Source: Neckera pumila
Taxonomy: Eukaryota > Streptophyta > Bryopsida > Hypnales > Neckeraceae
Reading direction: 5' to 3'
Assembly (NCBI GenBank): GCA_963969595.1
Contig: OZ018412.1
Location: 5,024,501-5,088,500, forward strand
DNA length: 64,000 nt
Both the position numbers and the translations under genes were made by a program. This document shows positions 1-13,338 of this stretch, piece after piece (position 1 is the first letter of the stretch; every line of letters starts with the position of its first letter). Below the pieces are notes generated by a model, which was not told the origin of the DNA, made no database searches, and saw only the letters and a program-made list of their open reading frames with translations.

Positions 1-1217
1 GAAATAACATCCTTCACCACTCCCCCTGCTCGACCTGTTATTTCTCATAACAAGGCTATGCTTTTACATATTTATTTTGTCCATTATTACATTTTTGACA
101 TATGTGATCTGTACAAATATTGATTATCTATAACTTTGTAGTAAGTGTTAGCATAGCTTACTTGCAATCTTTCAAATTTCTTATTTTTTATTCAGAGAAA
201 GTGTTCAAGAGGAACAAAACCATTCAAGAGTTTTGCATACAAACTCTCCTGAATGCCAAATTCTACAACCTAATACGAAGTATGAACCTGGTTGTGAGGC
301 AAGTCACCAATGTATCAGTAGAAGGGCAAAGACTGCTTCTGTGAACACAGATTTTTTGGTAATTCTTGGACCGAATATACCCGATTATATCAAAGGATTC
401 CACAACTGAGCTCTTGAGCACCTGCCCTCCAAAGTTAACGGCAGATAAGCCATAGTCAAACCTTATAATCTGCGCATCTAAATGAGATTTCCCTCATTTG
501 AGATTATTGTCGAACACCAGAACTGCTCCTGCAGCAAATCTTACGGTTACTCTGTTTACAATCATCAACAGTTCCTCAATCAACAGGATGATTATTTTAG
601 CAAATTTATGCTCTCCTTCCTCTCACCCAATGAATCAGGGCACGTAAGGGTTAAATTTTCCATTCGTACAAAACATGTGCACTAGCAACTGTCACAACAG
701 ACATTTTCCATCTCCGTGCTGCAACATCGCTATTTCTTGCATTTCCCAATTTCATCCACTACAACCTAGGCCGTGGTTGTTGCAACCTCATTTACGATTG
801 CTGTTTCCTAGTTCTGTGGCGATGGTGGCAAAACAATGTCGCCGCTTGAGCTCATTAGCTCTAGTAGCACTACCACGACACGGCAGTGGGTTTCTTCGTA
901 GAGAAACAAAATCACTTTTACCTTCAAACAAGGACAGGCACACATTCACGCTTCATAAAATTGCAAACAAATGTGCCAGCAGGAGATCACTGCATGAACA
1001 GAAAACAAAGCCATATAGAGCAGCAAAAATGCGCACATTCAGCCTCCATGTCGCCACAGTATCAAAGGAAACACTCAGTTCACTTATAGAATAAAATTTG
1101 TACCAAGAAATCATGATATGGAAATACTTCTGTCTTAAAATATTCAATCACAATTAGAAACTTAATATAACAATTTCCTCCCTACTATACACAAGATCAC
1201 CTTCTGATACAAGCTAC
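1..1217. other. No gene recognised; flank 3' of the LYR gene
   Basis: No protein family is recognisable on either strand. The minus strand stays open from about 475 down to 230 in one frame, just inside a possible acceptor (TCTCATTTAG), and reads like protein rather than random sequence. I could not match it to a family or connect it to a convincing neighbouring exon. It may be a fragment of a gene that continues off the window, or chance. Nothing else of note is visible here. Confidence 0.4.
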
Positions 1218-3124
1218 CTAATCCCACCTATCTGGGCGTGCGCTCAAATTTGGCGAAGATTCCTTCTTAATCAGCTCCTCCGCCTTCACAGCAAACTGGC
1301 AGAGACAACAACATATAGGAACCCGTCAAGTCCCACCCACAACTGACTAAGCAGTGCTTCCAACAAAGAGAATAAAATTAAGGTTGTACCACAACATGGT
1401 CACACATCCAATCCACAATACAGAAACAGAATTTTAACTTTCAGAAGCTTACCATGTTGACACAATTTAAGGTATTTTCATTTCTAGGGAGTTGGGAGTG
1501 TAAGCCAGAGGACTCAAAAACCGTTAGGGACATGTTCCCGTCTGCTATATTGATCCATGTTAGAAACAAGTCATGTATTCATACACTCGGTTGGCCTTCA
1601 ATTACCATGATGCGTAAGCATGACTTGGTTAAATGTCTATGCCCACTGATCTTTACACGGAAATGGGGTTGCCTATTACAGTCCCTTCTAATGGTCTACA
1701 ATCGGCCACTTTGAAATTGCATTAGAAAATATTACGTGGTGATAAAAATTTGATCTCAACAAATTCATTTGGCTCTTGTACCCAAAGTGAATTCTCCCCA
1801 GCACTAAGCTCATCTACCCCAAAGTCAAACTCCTATATCTTGGTTAAAATGCAGTATCCTCAACCTTAAAGTCAGAAAAAACCGACTCCAGAAGCAGCAT
1901 AAAATGTATTGATTTCCACTAACATAGAGTCTGAATGTGCCATAAAGTAATTGAGACCAGCATATCACCTTGTCAATAGCAGCTTGTACCGCGTCCCTTC
2001 CAACAACAAGCAATCTTGCTATCTGCATGATGTCAGTATCACATATCATCGATGCTGCACTTGTTGTACAGACATAAGATGTCTACAATAACAGTTTAAC
2101 AGCTCAAAAATGGACTATTTCAATTGCATTGGAGCCACATTTTGAAACCTCACAAATTCTTAAAAGGCAAACCAACATAGAAATCGAAGAGTTTGAGGCT
2201 CTCACAACTTCGGGATCCCTTTCGTACCGCGCTTGCTCGTACTCCATCCGTGCACTCTCCCGCAAAAGATCCCTCCTGAGATCAGAAAACAAGAGCTGGA
2301 CCATAAATTTCCTTGCAGCAAATGAACGACAGGTAGGGACACCCATACTCGTCACATCACCCTAAAATTCTAGACACTTGGTACATATTATTGACTAAAG
2401 CGGATGTAGACCACCTTAACATCTAATCAAGTGCTGGTATCTAAATAATGCATTCTTTAGTACTTTGAAACCTGCCTTCATGTGCTAACAATTAAAATTT
2501 GACCAGCCTATGAGTGTCCTAACCCTAAAGAACTAAGAACCTCAAATCAGGTTTCCTGTTTTTTAGCAGTTCCGAGCAGGCCACATAGGGACTCTCCTGT
2601 TTTTAGTTTATTTACCATTCAACCAACACGAGCAATGTCTTCACTGATTCTGGTGATGTAAAAGTTGGCCCCATTTGAATTATCTCCTTCAAAGATGAAT
2701 AAAAATTCTTCATTTTAAAACCATCAATCTTGTTCTCTTAGGGGTTTGAGATCTCCCATCGCGATTGCGCGGGGCTGTGAACCCTGAACCTCTCGTGAAG
2801 TTTCTCAATTCTGGCGATGCGAGGAAATATGCATAAGCAGGATGTGCAAAGCAAGCTTCAACCCTAATTCTAGCCAGATCCAGCGCTGAAGACGTACCAC
2901 GGGACACCCTGCTCGTTGGTCCACGTGAAGAGTCGTGTGGTGCGCAGAATCTCGCGGTAGAGCGCCAACGCTTCTCGTCGGGAGGTCGTCAATCCCGCGC
3001 TTGGGAGCCGCTGCCCTTTCGCTTCCTTGACCACATGACGCTCCACCAGCTCCTCGAGCGTGTCAGGCCCATTGTGCAGTCTCCGCACCAACGCTACTAG
3101 GCTGCCGGCTCGCCATTGCCACAT
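1218..3124 (-). CDS. LYR motif-containing mitochondrial protein (4 exons)
   Basis: A small LYR/complex1_LYR protein of 142 residues. The LYR fold is three helices that dock on acyl carrier protein and help assemble respiratory complexes or Fe-S clusters in the mitochondrial matrix; which target this member serves is not shown. Exons, in transcription order, are 3124-2898, 2275-2206, 2022-1969 and 1295-1218. All junctions are GT-AG and the frame is continuous. The LYR signature (ALYREILR) falls at residues 54-61, followed by a W-x-N-E-Q-G-V-P-W segment. Exon 2 carries the R-x-E-Y-E-x-A-R-Y-E-x-D-P-E stretch, and exon 3 the L-L-x-x-G-R-D-A-V-Q helix. This order matches the short plant LYRM proteins. 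The chosen start is the first ATG after an in-frame TAG. The N-terminus is basic and poor in acids up to residue 16, as in a matrix presequence, then becomes mixed. A GTAAGT donor near 3280 suggests an intron in the 5' leader. Confidence 0.85.
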
Positions 3125-3149
3125 CCCCTCGCGCCCTGAATTGTGCACC

Positions 3150-3340
3150 AAACCCTAATTTCAGAATGGCCGGATCTTCACAGGAATCCGAAGACTCTCC
3201 TCTCCAAATTATTGGAAAAAAAACACGCAATCTGAAACCTTAACAAATCACTTACCAACACCCAAAAATTAACTTGGACTTACCAATCAATCTCCGTCTA
3301 GAGTGTGATGTCGAACTCGTTTGACGACCCGAAACCCTAA
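3150..3340. promoter_or_regulatory. Two telo-box motifs in the leader of the LYR gene
   Basis: AAACCCTAA occurs at 3150-3158 and again at 3332-3340, just upstream of the LYR coding start. In plants this telo-box is common near transcription starts of ribosomal and mitochondrial-protein genes. Its presence in a gene for a mitochondrial assembly factor fits, but function here is inferred from the motif alone. Confidence 0.45.
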
Positions 3341-4870
3341 TCCTGTATGAATCTGGAAGGAAAATAACATCAATTGAAAGCTCTACTTTACAGAAGAGCT
3401 CAGTGGCAACTGTCCGCTTGCAAAAGCATCCACATCAGAACAGAGAGTAAAACTTGGAATTATAAAGATGGCCGAATACCGCAAAAACTAAAATGTCACG
3501 AATCTGCACTCAACCATCTCTAAATGCACTGCCTCAAGTTGTCTGATGAGATATATGCAAAACAAGACATGACACATTGATAAATAGAAATTCAGCAAGT
3601 ACAAAGAGTGCAATTTGATAGAGAAGGTTGAGTGTCCCGGTGATTGAACCCCACGAACCAGAAGAAAATGAAAATCTAAAGCACCATTTTGAAATGTGGA
3701 TCACCACACAGAAAACTCTTTAATATCACCTCGTCAATCATATCCTCTGTTACTGCATCAAACCCTAAAATGGATGTTCCCAGTTATCTCGCACTGTATA
3801 TATTGACTTTCACCCTCTATCCCAACGCAAAAGAAATTGCTTGCAGTGTGATAACAAGGAGTTCGGCAAATGCGAAAAGGCTCATCCTAGGCTGCCTTCC
3901 AAGAGGGAGAGATCATCACATAAACATGCGGCATTAACCACGATGACCAACTGACGAAAGTGCAATGAATCCTTTATGACTTCTCAAACGTTGACATAAC
4001 TTAAAACATGTGATTCGAGAAACTGGCGGGGGCTGCAGCGAAACGGCACTGGGATGGTCAAATTTCAACGCCACCCACCCTAAAACCATGAAGGAGTTGG
4101 AACTGACACTTGGCCAACAGGCTTTGATTGCTCCACTTTCAACCCTCACTTCTCCATTGCCTACGCATCACCACGCAAACAGCACGTTCACAGCACCCCC
4201 CCCTCCGTAACATGACTGACTTCGACAATGACATTCTCGAATATCTTTTCTACAAACTTGGCACTAACCTGTCTGAAACTTGCCATAGACTTTTCCATAC
4301 AAGCATTGATTGTACCAGTCCACTTGTCACACATTGTCAACGTCCTATTTGGAGCCTCCACAGAGGTTAGGGACTCAGGGTCAACTTTACACATAGTACA
4401 ATTATTATTGTTGTCCAGTTTGTTGTGGAACTGTACGCTGCGAGGACGCTGAAATGATACTGATGAGTGGCCGGCACACGAATGCCCAATTTTACGCTTC
4501 GAAGTTTCCGATGCTGTTTCCGAGTACCCGAGAAAGGGCCACCGAGTTGGGGTCCTTTCACACCAATGGTCTCATTGCCTCCTCCAAGCAAACTCTTCCA
4601 AAGGGAAGTCAGGCTCGGAGATTGTAAAGGGGTCGCTTTCGATGTCTCCTCTCTGACTGCCTCTGCCAGTTGCACTCGCACTTTCATCACCTGCATGAAC
4701 TTTTTTTTTTGTTTGTGTAGATTCCGAGTAGCTAGTACTCCAGACTTTCTTTCAGGTTTCTCTAGAGGTGAAAGCTAGTCAATCTCGTCCTCATTTGACA
4801 CGAAGTGCTTGTCTGGTGCGTTGTGTCGTCGTCGTCAAGTGTTCCAACACGTTCGGTAATCTTTTATGAT

Positions 4871-4910
4871 TTACAGAGGACCTTGTGACATTACAGAGGA
4901 CCTTGTGATT
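4871..4910. repeat. Two-copy 20-bp tandem duplication
   Basis: Two adjacent copies share TTACAGAGGACCTTGTGA and differ only in the last two bases of the unit. A related TTACAGAGGT motif occurs near 58215 and 58285, so this may be debris of the same pogo-type MITE family. Confidence 0.7.
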
Positions 4911-5424
4911 TTAGTAGTATAATTACTTTGTTTGACTAAGTCCAGTTCGTTACAATCGTAAGTACCCTACCCCATGTGAACAGTTCCTATTCCGGCTGTA
5001 GATTCAATGCTCCAATTCCTTCGCGTGTCTACCTTCCATGACAATCCAATCCAATCCAATCCTACACCCCAAGTCCCCAACCCTTCGAAGTGCAAAACTC
5101 TTGTGTGTGTATTGTTCTGGAATTTGTGTGAGTGATGACACCCAAAGGCTCGTTCCATTCAGCAAAAGTTGGAGCTAGTGGATTGAGCCAGTGTGAATTC
5201 TGAGCATGTTGCTCCTGCGGTTGCTTCTGGCTCCCTTGTTGCTGATCACCTCGGTGGACTTTTTGTCCTTGGTTCTGTCGGAATCGTCCTCCGACGTCGC
5301 CATGGGTCTTCACTTCTTCCAACTCTCCGTCTCTCTTTGGATGCGCCCCACTTGGTCTGGGTTCTAAGGGGAGTTCCTGCTGTCCCATGTTGAAAGATTT
5401 AAGCACATTCAACTGACTCTGGAG

Positions 5425-8400
5425 ATGTACCAATCGAAGCTCTGCTGGGGTTTGCTGTTGCTGCTGCTGGTTTGGCTGCCATGGCCACACGCTGTAAGAA
5501 GCCTAGACGTGAACGTGGGTGGGAAAGAGGAGGCTTCTCGCGTGTTGGTGGCGTTGAGTTATCCGAGTGTCCGAATTGGGCCCTACAACTGGCGGTACTT
5601 CCGAGGTATGGCTCTTGAGCTTGACGACATTGAATTCGAGAAATCGATTCTGATACACGTGCTGCTCAGGCCCTAATATGTGACAAAATTGGCTTGTTTT
5701 TAACATCAAACCTTCAGTGGGTGCCGATCTCCTGAGCAGCACTTGTGTTTCTCCCTCTTTGATCTTCAAATCATTGTGTGGTCCATTTGGTTCTTTTAGT
5801 TTCAGCCTTTAGAAATCAGTAGCTTGGCATTCATTTTTCACGTCTGATGCATGCTCTCCGTAGACTCGTAGAGCATAGTCTGGGTGTCTTTTGAGCAGCA
5901 ATTGTATCTGTCTTTGATTTTCAAATCATTTTGATGTCCATTTGGTTGTTTTAGCTTCAGAATTCAGAATTCAGTAGCTTCGCATTGATTTTCACGTCCA
6001 TAGAGAGTACCGGCACTATTGGGCAGCAGTTTTTTCGTCTTTGATTTTTCAAATCTTTGCGGCCTACACACATTCATCTCTTGGTCGTTGTAGCCAATGC
6101 CTGCAGAATTCAGTAGCTTGGCAATTCATTTTCGATCCTTTTGGGGGTTTGCAGAAATTACGCAAAATCTGCACATGGGATTTAATGATAATTGCATATT
6201 GTGCCAAAATTCCATTTTAGATGTGGACTGTGAATTTCAAAGGGTTGGTGATTGCTTGTCCCCATGAAGTTTTGTGAAGTTTACAGTAAGAATTGGTCGG
6301 GGTTTAGCAATTGCCAAGCCCTTTATATCATGCAGTTTCGCCCAAAAAAATCCAGTAAATGCGAAAGTAGTATTCACATGGCATGTGCAGCTTTAGTGAA
6401 TTTGATGTTGCATTACTACTGATTGTCTGCAGTGGAGGTGCCTCCAGCATTTGCAGAGCTGTCCATGTCGTTGACAAGAAAATGGACAGGGGTACGTATT
6501 GCTGAACGAAATCACGGATTTCATTTATTTTTCGTTTTCCAGACAAGCATATGCTCTAAAAAATGGCATGACATGTGTCAATTGAAAGGGTTCCATACAA
6601 TAATTTGGAGTCCCTCCAGTGGTCGAGTCTTTTTTTTGGGTGTTGCACTGTACATTTTTCTAAGAAGGTTCGTAATGGTTTCACGCTGTAAACAGGAGCA
6701 CATTGGAAACTACCAGGGCAATAATGTGCCAATGGTTTGTTTCCGATTTGGGTCACCTCCTCTTCCAGACTCCGTATGTAAGTAAGACATATATCTGTCT
6801 CATGGTGTGAGCTATCTTACCGTGTTTGTTGTCCTGCATTTACAACCCCTTTTATTAATGGATTTTTCTTTCTGTCTGTCTGTCATTGTTTCTCCCTGCA
6901 GTGGAGTCTCCCCAAGCTGCAGCCGTGGCTGCAGGGGAGGCTGAAAATCCAACAGAGACAGGGAAATGTGCTTGGTTCCAGTCCAACTCTTCCATCGCCT
7001 TAACCAACATGCAGGTGGGGAGGTTTTGGTGAATTTTGTCAGTGCGTGGAACAATATGTATGTTTTGCTTGGGCGAATGGATTTCGCTGAAGTTTGAAAA
7101 AAAAAAAATTTGAACTCTTTCATCGCTTTCTATAGTACGAAGCAATCAACAGCACATTGGGTATTGATAGGGTTTTTTCACTGTGCAGATTGTTGCAGGA
7201 GTTTGGTATGTGGGTGTATTTAGTGACCCTCAACCCTCGCGGTTTCAATCCAAAATGGTAGGCTTTTTATTATTGTTTTAACATACCGTCGGTGCCTAGC
7301 AGGTCCGGCACTAGTCGGTCGAATAATTATTAAGAGTGGAAAAGAGGGGTTTGACATCCGTTTCGGCTCCTATGGTCATTAATTTCTAAAAAAATTCGAC
7401 TTCAGTTTTTTGTATTATTTTTCGTCAAATCTGCTATCAACCTACGGTATTGAAGTTTCAATATTAAAATTTCATAGTTTTAGTGCCATTTCGACGTTTT
7501 GAATACATCTTAGTGCTTTTTCAGAATTTGATACTTTAAACGCACTAAAACCGCATTTAACAGTGCTGCTGCTTCAATTGATTAAAAGTTTAATAGAAAC
7601 AGTTGATGAGTGAGGACGAACTCTTTTACGGCGGTAGTGAATCTATGTGCGTAGATGCTCATGTATCACGCGACCTTTCTAATTTTCAATCAACAATGTG
7701 TCCGGGCCAGATCTCGCGTGGCAGTATCTTCACCTTCGGAATCCATTTCACAGTGTTGGGATGCAAGTCCCCCAACCTCAGGGGCCACGACTGCAGTGTC
7801 GCAGTCAAGCCACTTTGCGACGAAGCTGCTTCAGTTGTGGGTTCCACTTCCGGACAAAAACAAACCAGTTTTGGAGCCATCCTGACATCAGATAACAATA
7901 GAAATGGGATGCCTCATTGGAACACCCCAATTACCAACGCTGCCGCAGAAACGTGGACATCACTGAAGTTTCAACATGTCGGTCCCGGCAACGATTGGAA
8001 GCACTTTGCTCTGGAGGTGACCGAATTCTCCTCGAGGTTGCAGGTTCGGGTGAACGGAACAGGGGTGGGAGCATTTTACCTCAAGTATGGAGCCTTGTCG
8101 GATGACGGTGATAATGGAACTGTCATTAATTCAGCTCCTGTATCGGTTTTAGTACCCAGACGGGGTCCATGGTATATTGGTGTGCGCAACTCCAACGAGG
8201 ACCAAGCTCTGGATTTTGACTTATACTGGCATGTTTCAAGCCGCCCCCACGATGCTGCAGTGGCTGTTAATTCGATGGAGGTAAGATTTGTAGAGTGAAT
8301 TCTAAAGTTACAGTATGTTACGGATTGAATGTTTATTTAACCCATAATGCTAAGTTTGGCAAGTGGGTCAAGTATTTGTTGGTTGAGAGAAAGAGGGTGA

Positions 8401-11400
8401 TAATACAGAACGTTGAATTCAATGTGAGCCCTCTGATGAACGAAATCTATATTATTTGACGTTCTTGATTCAGGAATACAGCTTAGGATTATGTTCTATA
8501 ACCCTCTCAACATTCTTGATTAAAGAGTAGTTCTACTGTAGTTAGAGCCCGTGTTGACAATTCTAATTTTTGACACTTCTTATGTAACTTGAACCGGATC
8601 TAACTATTTGAGGTTTTGTCCAATAACATGAAAGTTGAGCAGTGTTATTGAAATATCATCCCTAGGCAACATGGCTCTACTTTCACTTTACCGAGTCCAT
8701 TTTTTTCATGTGACCAAACAGAAAGCTTGATTTTGGTTTGTTTTCCTTGCAGAGAGTGTTGGTTGAAGACGCACAAGAATCGCCGTTTAATTCGTTTTAT
8801 GGACTGGCAAGAGAGGAAGCTCTGCATCATAACTCCCCCTGGTTTTTCTTATCTGACGTGACCCACATTGGCAACGCCACTTCAGGCAACTGGACATACT
8901 TTTTCATTGACATTCCTCGAGGAGCAGCAGGAGCCGTTCTCTCTGTGCAACTCCGCCACGTGGTGGACGCCACAATGAGCGTGTACGCTCGGTTGGAAGG
9001 GTTTGCTACACCTGACCATTGGGATGTCAAAATCATGAACGTGGAAGGCAAGGAGAAACGAAGAACAAGCCCAGGCAGTGGTTCCGCCTTTTCGATGAAC
9101 CCAGTTGAAGTGAAACAAGAGAAAATCAATAACAAACTGTCGCTTGACCTGGTTTATCCTGCAGAAGGGATTTGGTGTATTGGAGTCCATTACATGAAAC
9201 ATGTTAACTCTGTTAAAATGGGCACGAACTTAGAGAATGCTCCACAGCAACTTGTTATCTCCACTAGAGTTATCCAGCTTTGGAGAAAGTCCGCAGAATC
9301 CTGTGTGCAGTGGTACCGGAGTTTTTGTGAGTGGGTGAAAATTTCCTGGAGAGATTTCCGCAGCACCATTTATTCTTATAATTCCAGAGCCCTGGGAAAG
9401 GCCTCTGCTTTGCCAGGAAACTTGACGAACGAAGAGGCCGGCACTGATTTTTTTCGAAAGAACAGGTAATGATTGTCTTATGTCGCCGACGAAGATGATA
9501 TTCTAATTCCTGAATTGTGGTACAATTGAGCCTGCATCAATTAGACTATTGACTGTGTAAATGTCAATTATAAACGGTAAAGACTCAATTATAATTGATA
9601 CAAATTGAGTTAAAAGTTGTCAACTTCTGAAGTTATTAGGTGTTCATGGAATTTCACAATTCATGGGACTAACGCCACCAGTTTGGAGCTTGTGCAGTGG
9701 ACCTTCATTTGCAAAGCAACCTCTTGTTGAGCTTGCTAGTAAGAGAAAGCGCGTGGACACTATTCAAATGCAAATCAGGGTTCACGGCTGCGTGAACAAG
9801 TGCTCGGGCAAAGGGCACTGTGTCACAAGCTATGAATCGAGCCGATTACACTTCATCAGGTTCTCTTTCAAAATTTGGGCCTTTTAACTCATTTTGCATT
9901 AACTTGTATGTCTTGACGAAGTCTTTTTTGAGTGAGCTCGTGACTCATGAATACCGTAGTAGCTCAAGACGGTTGTCTATTTCCTTTTTTTTTTTTTTTT
10001 TCTGTTCTTCACATGGGGTTCAAGTGGGTCTCAACTCTCAACCACTATAGACATGACACATTACAAAATTTGATGTCCAGAGGAATCCATTTCGGGGGTT
10101 AGAATTTGAGACCTCTCAACGGTAGATGTATTGAGTACAAAATGCTTTATTTCAGTCTTACTGGACTCATTGGATGCTAACGATTGTCAATGGTGGGCCT
10201 GTTCAGTAATTGCCATTGTGATGCAGCTCATGGCGGTATTGACTGTGGCGTGTCACTCTTAGTCCCCAGAGGTGATTTATTTCAATCTCCACTGCTTTTA
10301 TTGCCAGATAATCCAAATGAGAATTTTAGAAGAGCTTCGTTCTTTAAACAAGCATGATAAGTTAATTGCAGATTGAAATAGTAAAAAATTTCAGTGTGTT
10401 GACGTGGCTTGTTGTCTGTGTACATAACATAACATAGTAAATTGAATTATCCAAACAGACTCTTCAGTCAGGTTGGTCTTATTGTCAAAGTTATTCCTCT
10501 TCTATAAAATCAATGTGGGTTGTCTTGGCAAGCAGAAGAAACTCTCCATGTATGGGCCTTAATTGCATCCAATTCTTTTGCACTTCTACCGAGTTTTTGG
10601 GCCATACGACATCATGTATGTTCCATCCCTAAAAGTACATTGGATCCCCTTGCTGTTTGAACGAAAATATTTGAAAACTGATGACCAATATTGGAACTTC
10701 CAGAATCATGTATCAGTTTACTCTGAAATGTAGGACATGGTTTCTTATTTCTATTGGTATATTTGACTACCTTTCTTGAAGCCTCAATGGTTCATTTCAG
10801 CTCCTGCATAAGCTAGTATCACTTTGGGCCATTTTGAAACCGAGGGTTAAAGATAAAGAATCTCAAAGTCAACCACTAATTGCTAATTATCCTAAATTTT
10901 CGTAGGCATATTCGGAGTGGGTGTCGTATGTTGCAAGTGGAGTGACAAGCGGCTTCTACCATTCTTGTGATGCTGGTGGTTGGTGTGCTCTCTCCTACGA
11001 CACCCTCCAGGTGGCCAAATTGTTTTTTTCTCATCGGTGATAAGTGAAAATTGATGTCTAATCTATTTTGTGATGTTTTGTGTTAGCTGATCAGACGATT
11101 TCCCACCATAGGAACCCTGTATTTTTGTGGATGCATTTTAATTGACATTCACTTTTTTTTATCTTAAGAATATCGTTAAATGTAACATCTTTATAGGGTC
11201 TGGTTGACAATGTCAATGCAGAAAGATATGTTTCACTAAAAAGCAATTCTCTCAGAGACTCATTTTCATTATGTGATGTATTTGAGTGGGCATCCAAAGT
11301 TGATTTTGTGACTAACTGGCCCTGATCGGGGCCTTGTACTCTCCACTCTGCAGTGGAGAAGGTTCTGTGTTTGTATCGTGTCAATTTGTTGAATACGATC

Positions 11401-13338
11401 TGCACAATTACAGCTCCAAATTTGTGACATTCAAGTGTGACATGCAAGCTCTAAAAAAACTAGGTCATGTAGAGATTTCAGTTTTGAGAATTCCTACAAA
11501 AGTACAAATTGCATGAATTTTTAGCGATTTAGCGCGAAGAAGAAATAAAAAAGACTCATGAAAGGCTTGTCTTCCTTGATTGGCAGCTCAGTTTCTGGAT
11601 TTCTGGCTTTCCTTTTTGGTGGTGATCATGACTTGCCTGTCCGTGGCATCACTCAAGCACGACACCAAGGCCGTAACCCATGTCACAGCGTCCATCATCA
11701 CAGCTGCTATCACCAAGGAAAATGCCACCAGGTAATGAACCAAGCTTCAAATCCAATTATTTAGTGGAGGATTAATCAATCCATTATCTTAATGCAAGCA
11801 ATTTTTGCCGACTTGCCAAGTTGTGATTGCCAAAGAAGAGCCAAGTTAAGACTGTTAATATATACTAGAGTCGAGACAAGAGGCTTCAACTGTGTGCACT
11901 GTAGCATAAAGTATGCACTCGATAGTATAAAGTAGTTGTTACTGTAGAGTTGCAGTTTTTGTTTTCTTGGTGAGATTTTTGGAGATCTCAAGACAATCAA
12001 ACGGCCTCAAACTTGCCTAGCCTCAAACTTGGCTACATATAGATTATGTTAGGTAATGGCAAAGCAGGCTAGGTCATGAAGAGTAACAGTAGGTCAGTAC
12101 CTCCCTTGCCGTAGAGGCAACTCAGTAAATATTTAGCTTAGCTGCGATTATTCTTCATGACCTTGCTTGCTCTCACTGCCATTACCTAGTCTGCCATAAC
12201 GCAATTGATGTTCAATACTGCTGCTGATTTCTTTTGGAATGCTAATCCACTGGCTCATTGAACTCAATGTTTATTGCTGGAAAAATGTCTTGAGGTCAGG
12301 AAAAGCTCTTGAAGCTTTTCTTTCTTTTCTTTTCTTTTGTCATGATTCTAACCTTGAGAACGTGACAACTTTTGCAGTGCATGGAACGTGTTGCTGGTCA
12401 TTCTGATGGGGTTGGCAGGTTTGCTGTTGGGCTGGGCCTTGGAATGCTGGAGGCTTCGCTTGATTCCATCTTGGCTTAGTGCAATCGGTCCTAATATTCG
12501 ACCGACCCTACGGTAACGTTTCAAAACTCTGATTGTCATTCCCTTTTTCATAGTTTCAAATTCATGGCTTATTTTGGTTCTGTTTTGTGGTATTGAGGAA
12601 TTTATTGGGGTGGGGTACTTTCCTCGTTCTTTTATTTGTGCAGAATTAATTCCATCTATCGCTTTGGTGAACAACTTCTAGGCGTTATCAGAGCACGGTT
12701 CCAGTGGTTCTACCTCAGCGCTGGACTGGGAATTTTGCTTGCTGCGGGAATGAGTTGGTTTTTAGAGACTGCTGACACATACTGGATATGGCACAGGTAC
12801 TCCAAAGTTTGAAACTCTTGTAAGGTAGATACATTTTAAATAGATTGCAAACTCAATTGCGCTAAATGTATCACAAGTGTATATTTTACCACAAGGAAGC
12901 ATCTCTGTGGTACATGCTTTGAAGCAGAAGGGACACGTTAAACATGGTTGTGAAAGGGTACATTCTTGACCTAAATGTGCATCTTTTGACACGTTCTAGT
13001 CAAATTGGCTTCGTTTTCTGATTCTCTGTGTGTTGTGATTAATTGAAAATATGTGGTTTGGGTGAGAATAGTAGAAGAGAAACCCTTAGTTGTTGGGTTT
13101 TAACTGGTGATAGTGAATACTTGTGTGCAGTTTATGGCATGTGAGCATATATACTTCAGCGTTTTTAATATTGTGCTCCACTTCAAAGTCAAGTTGGACC
13201 CCATCCGAGGGGAATACGCAAGGATATGAAAGAGCAGATTTAGAACCACCAAGTGATCCGGAAGCGACACCTATGTTGAGACACACCGTTGAGTTGGATG
13301 CCTTTGCCAACGACAGGGATAGGGTTTTGGATGATTAG
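5425..13338 (+). CDS. TMEM8/PGAP6-like seven-transmembrane protein with EGF domain (15 exons)
   Basis: Predicted 953-residue cell-surface protein of the TMEM8/PGAP6 group (CREST superfamily). Animal PGAP6 is a GPI-specific phospholipase A2; activity in plants is inferred only. Exons: 5425-5605, 6433-6491, 6696-6777, 6902-7014, 7189-7257, 7603-8280, 8753-9465, 9779-9859, 10207-10271, 10536-10615, 10906-11010, 11592-11731, 12378-12512, 12644-12796, 13131-13338. All are GT-AG with matching phases. Residues 1-26 form a signal peptide (leucine run after KLCWG). A large beta-rich ectodomain follows. A six-cysteine EGF module (residues about 635-674) spans exons 8-9. Seven hydrophobic segments cover about 682-905. 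Family hallmarks are G-F-Y-H-S-C-D before the third segment, Y-D-T-L-Q-F-L-D-F at its start, and paired histidines in W-H-S-L-W-H near the last. The tail is acidic and cytosolic. The exon 7/8 junction is the least certain, because an open stretch from 9663 also reads into exon 8 but does not match phase. Confidence 0.88.

Larger units (their letters stand above)
3125..5424. other. Divergent intergenic region between LYR and TMEM8-like genes
   Basis: This stretch separates two divergently transcribed genes and presumably holds both promoters. Open frames here (for example minus 4696-4367 and minus 5490-5062) have no recognisable domain. The latter is a glutamine-rich shadow of low-complexity leader sequence. 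A 20-bp direct duplication lies at 4871-4890 and 4891-4910, both copies containing TTACAGAGGACCTTGTGA. No RNA gene was recognised. Confidence 0.5.

Noticed and set aside
5062..5490. Gln-rich 142-residue minus ORF overlapping the TMEM8-like start
   Set aside because: Antisense to the signal-peptide exon; the Gln run is the complement of the Leu codons (CTG/TTG) there. No domain.
9663..9778. Possible extra coding sequence before the EGF exon of the TMEM8-like gene
   Set aside because: Open in the EGF frame, but no acceptor gives the phase needed after exon 7, whereas the acceptor at 9777-9778 does.
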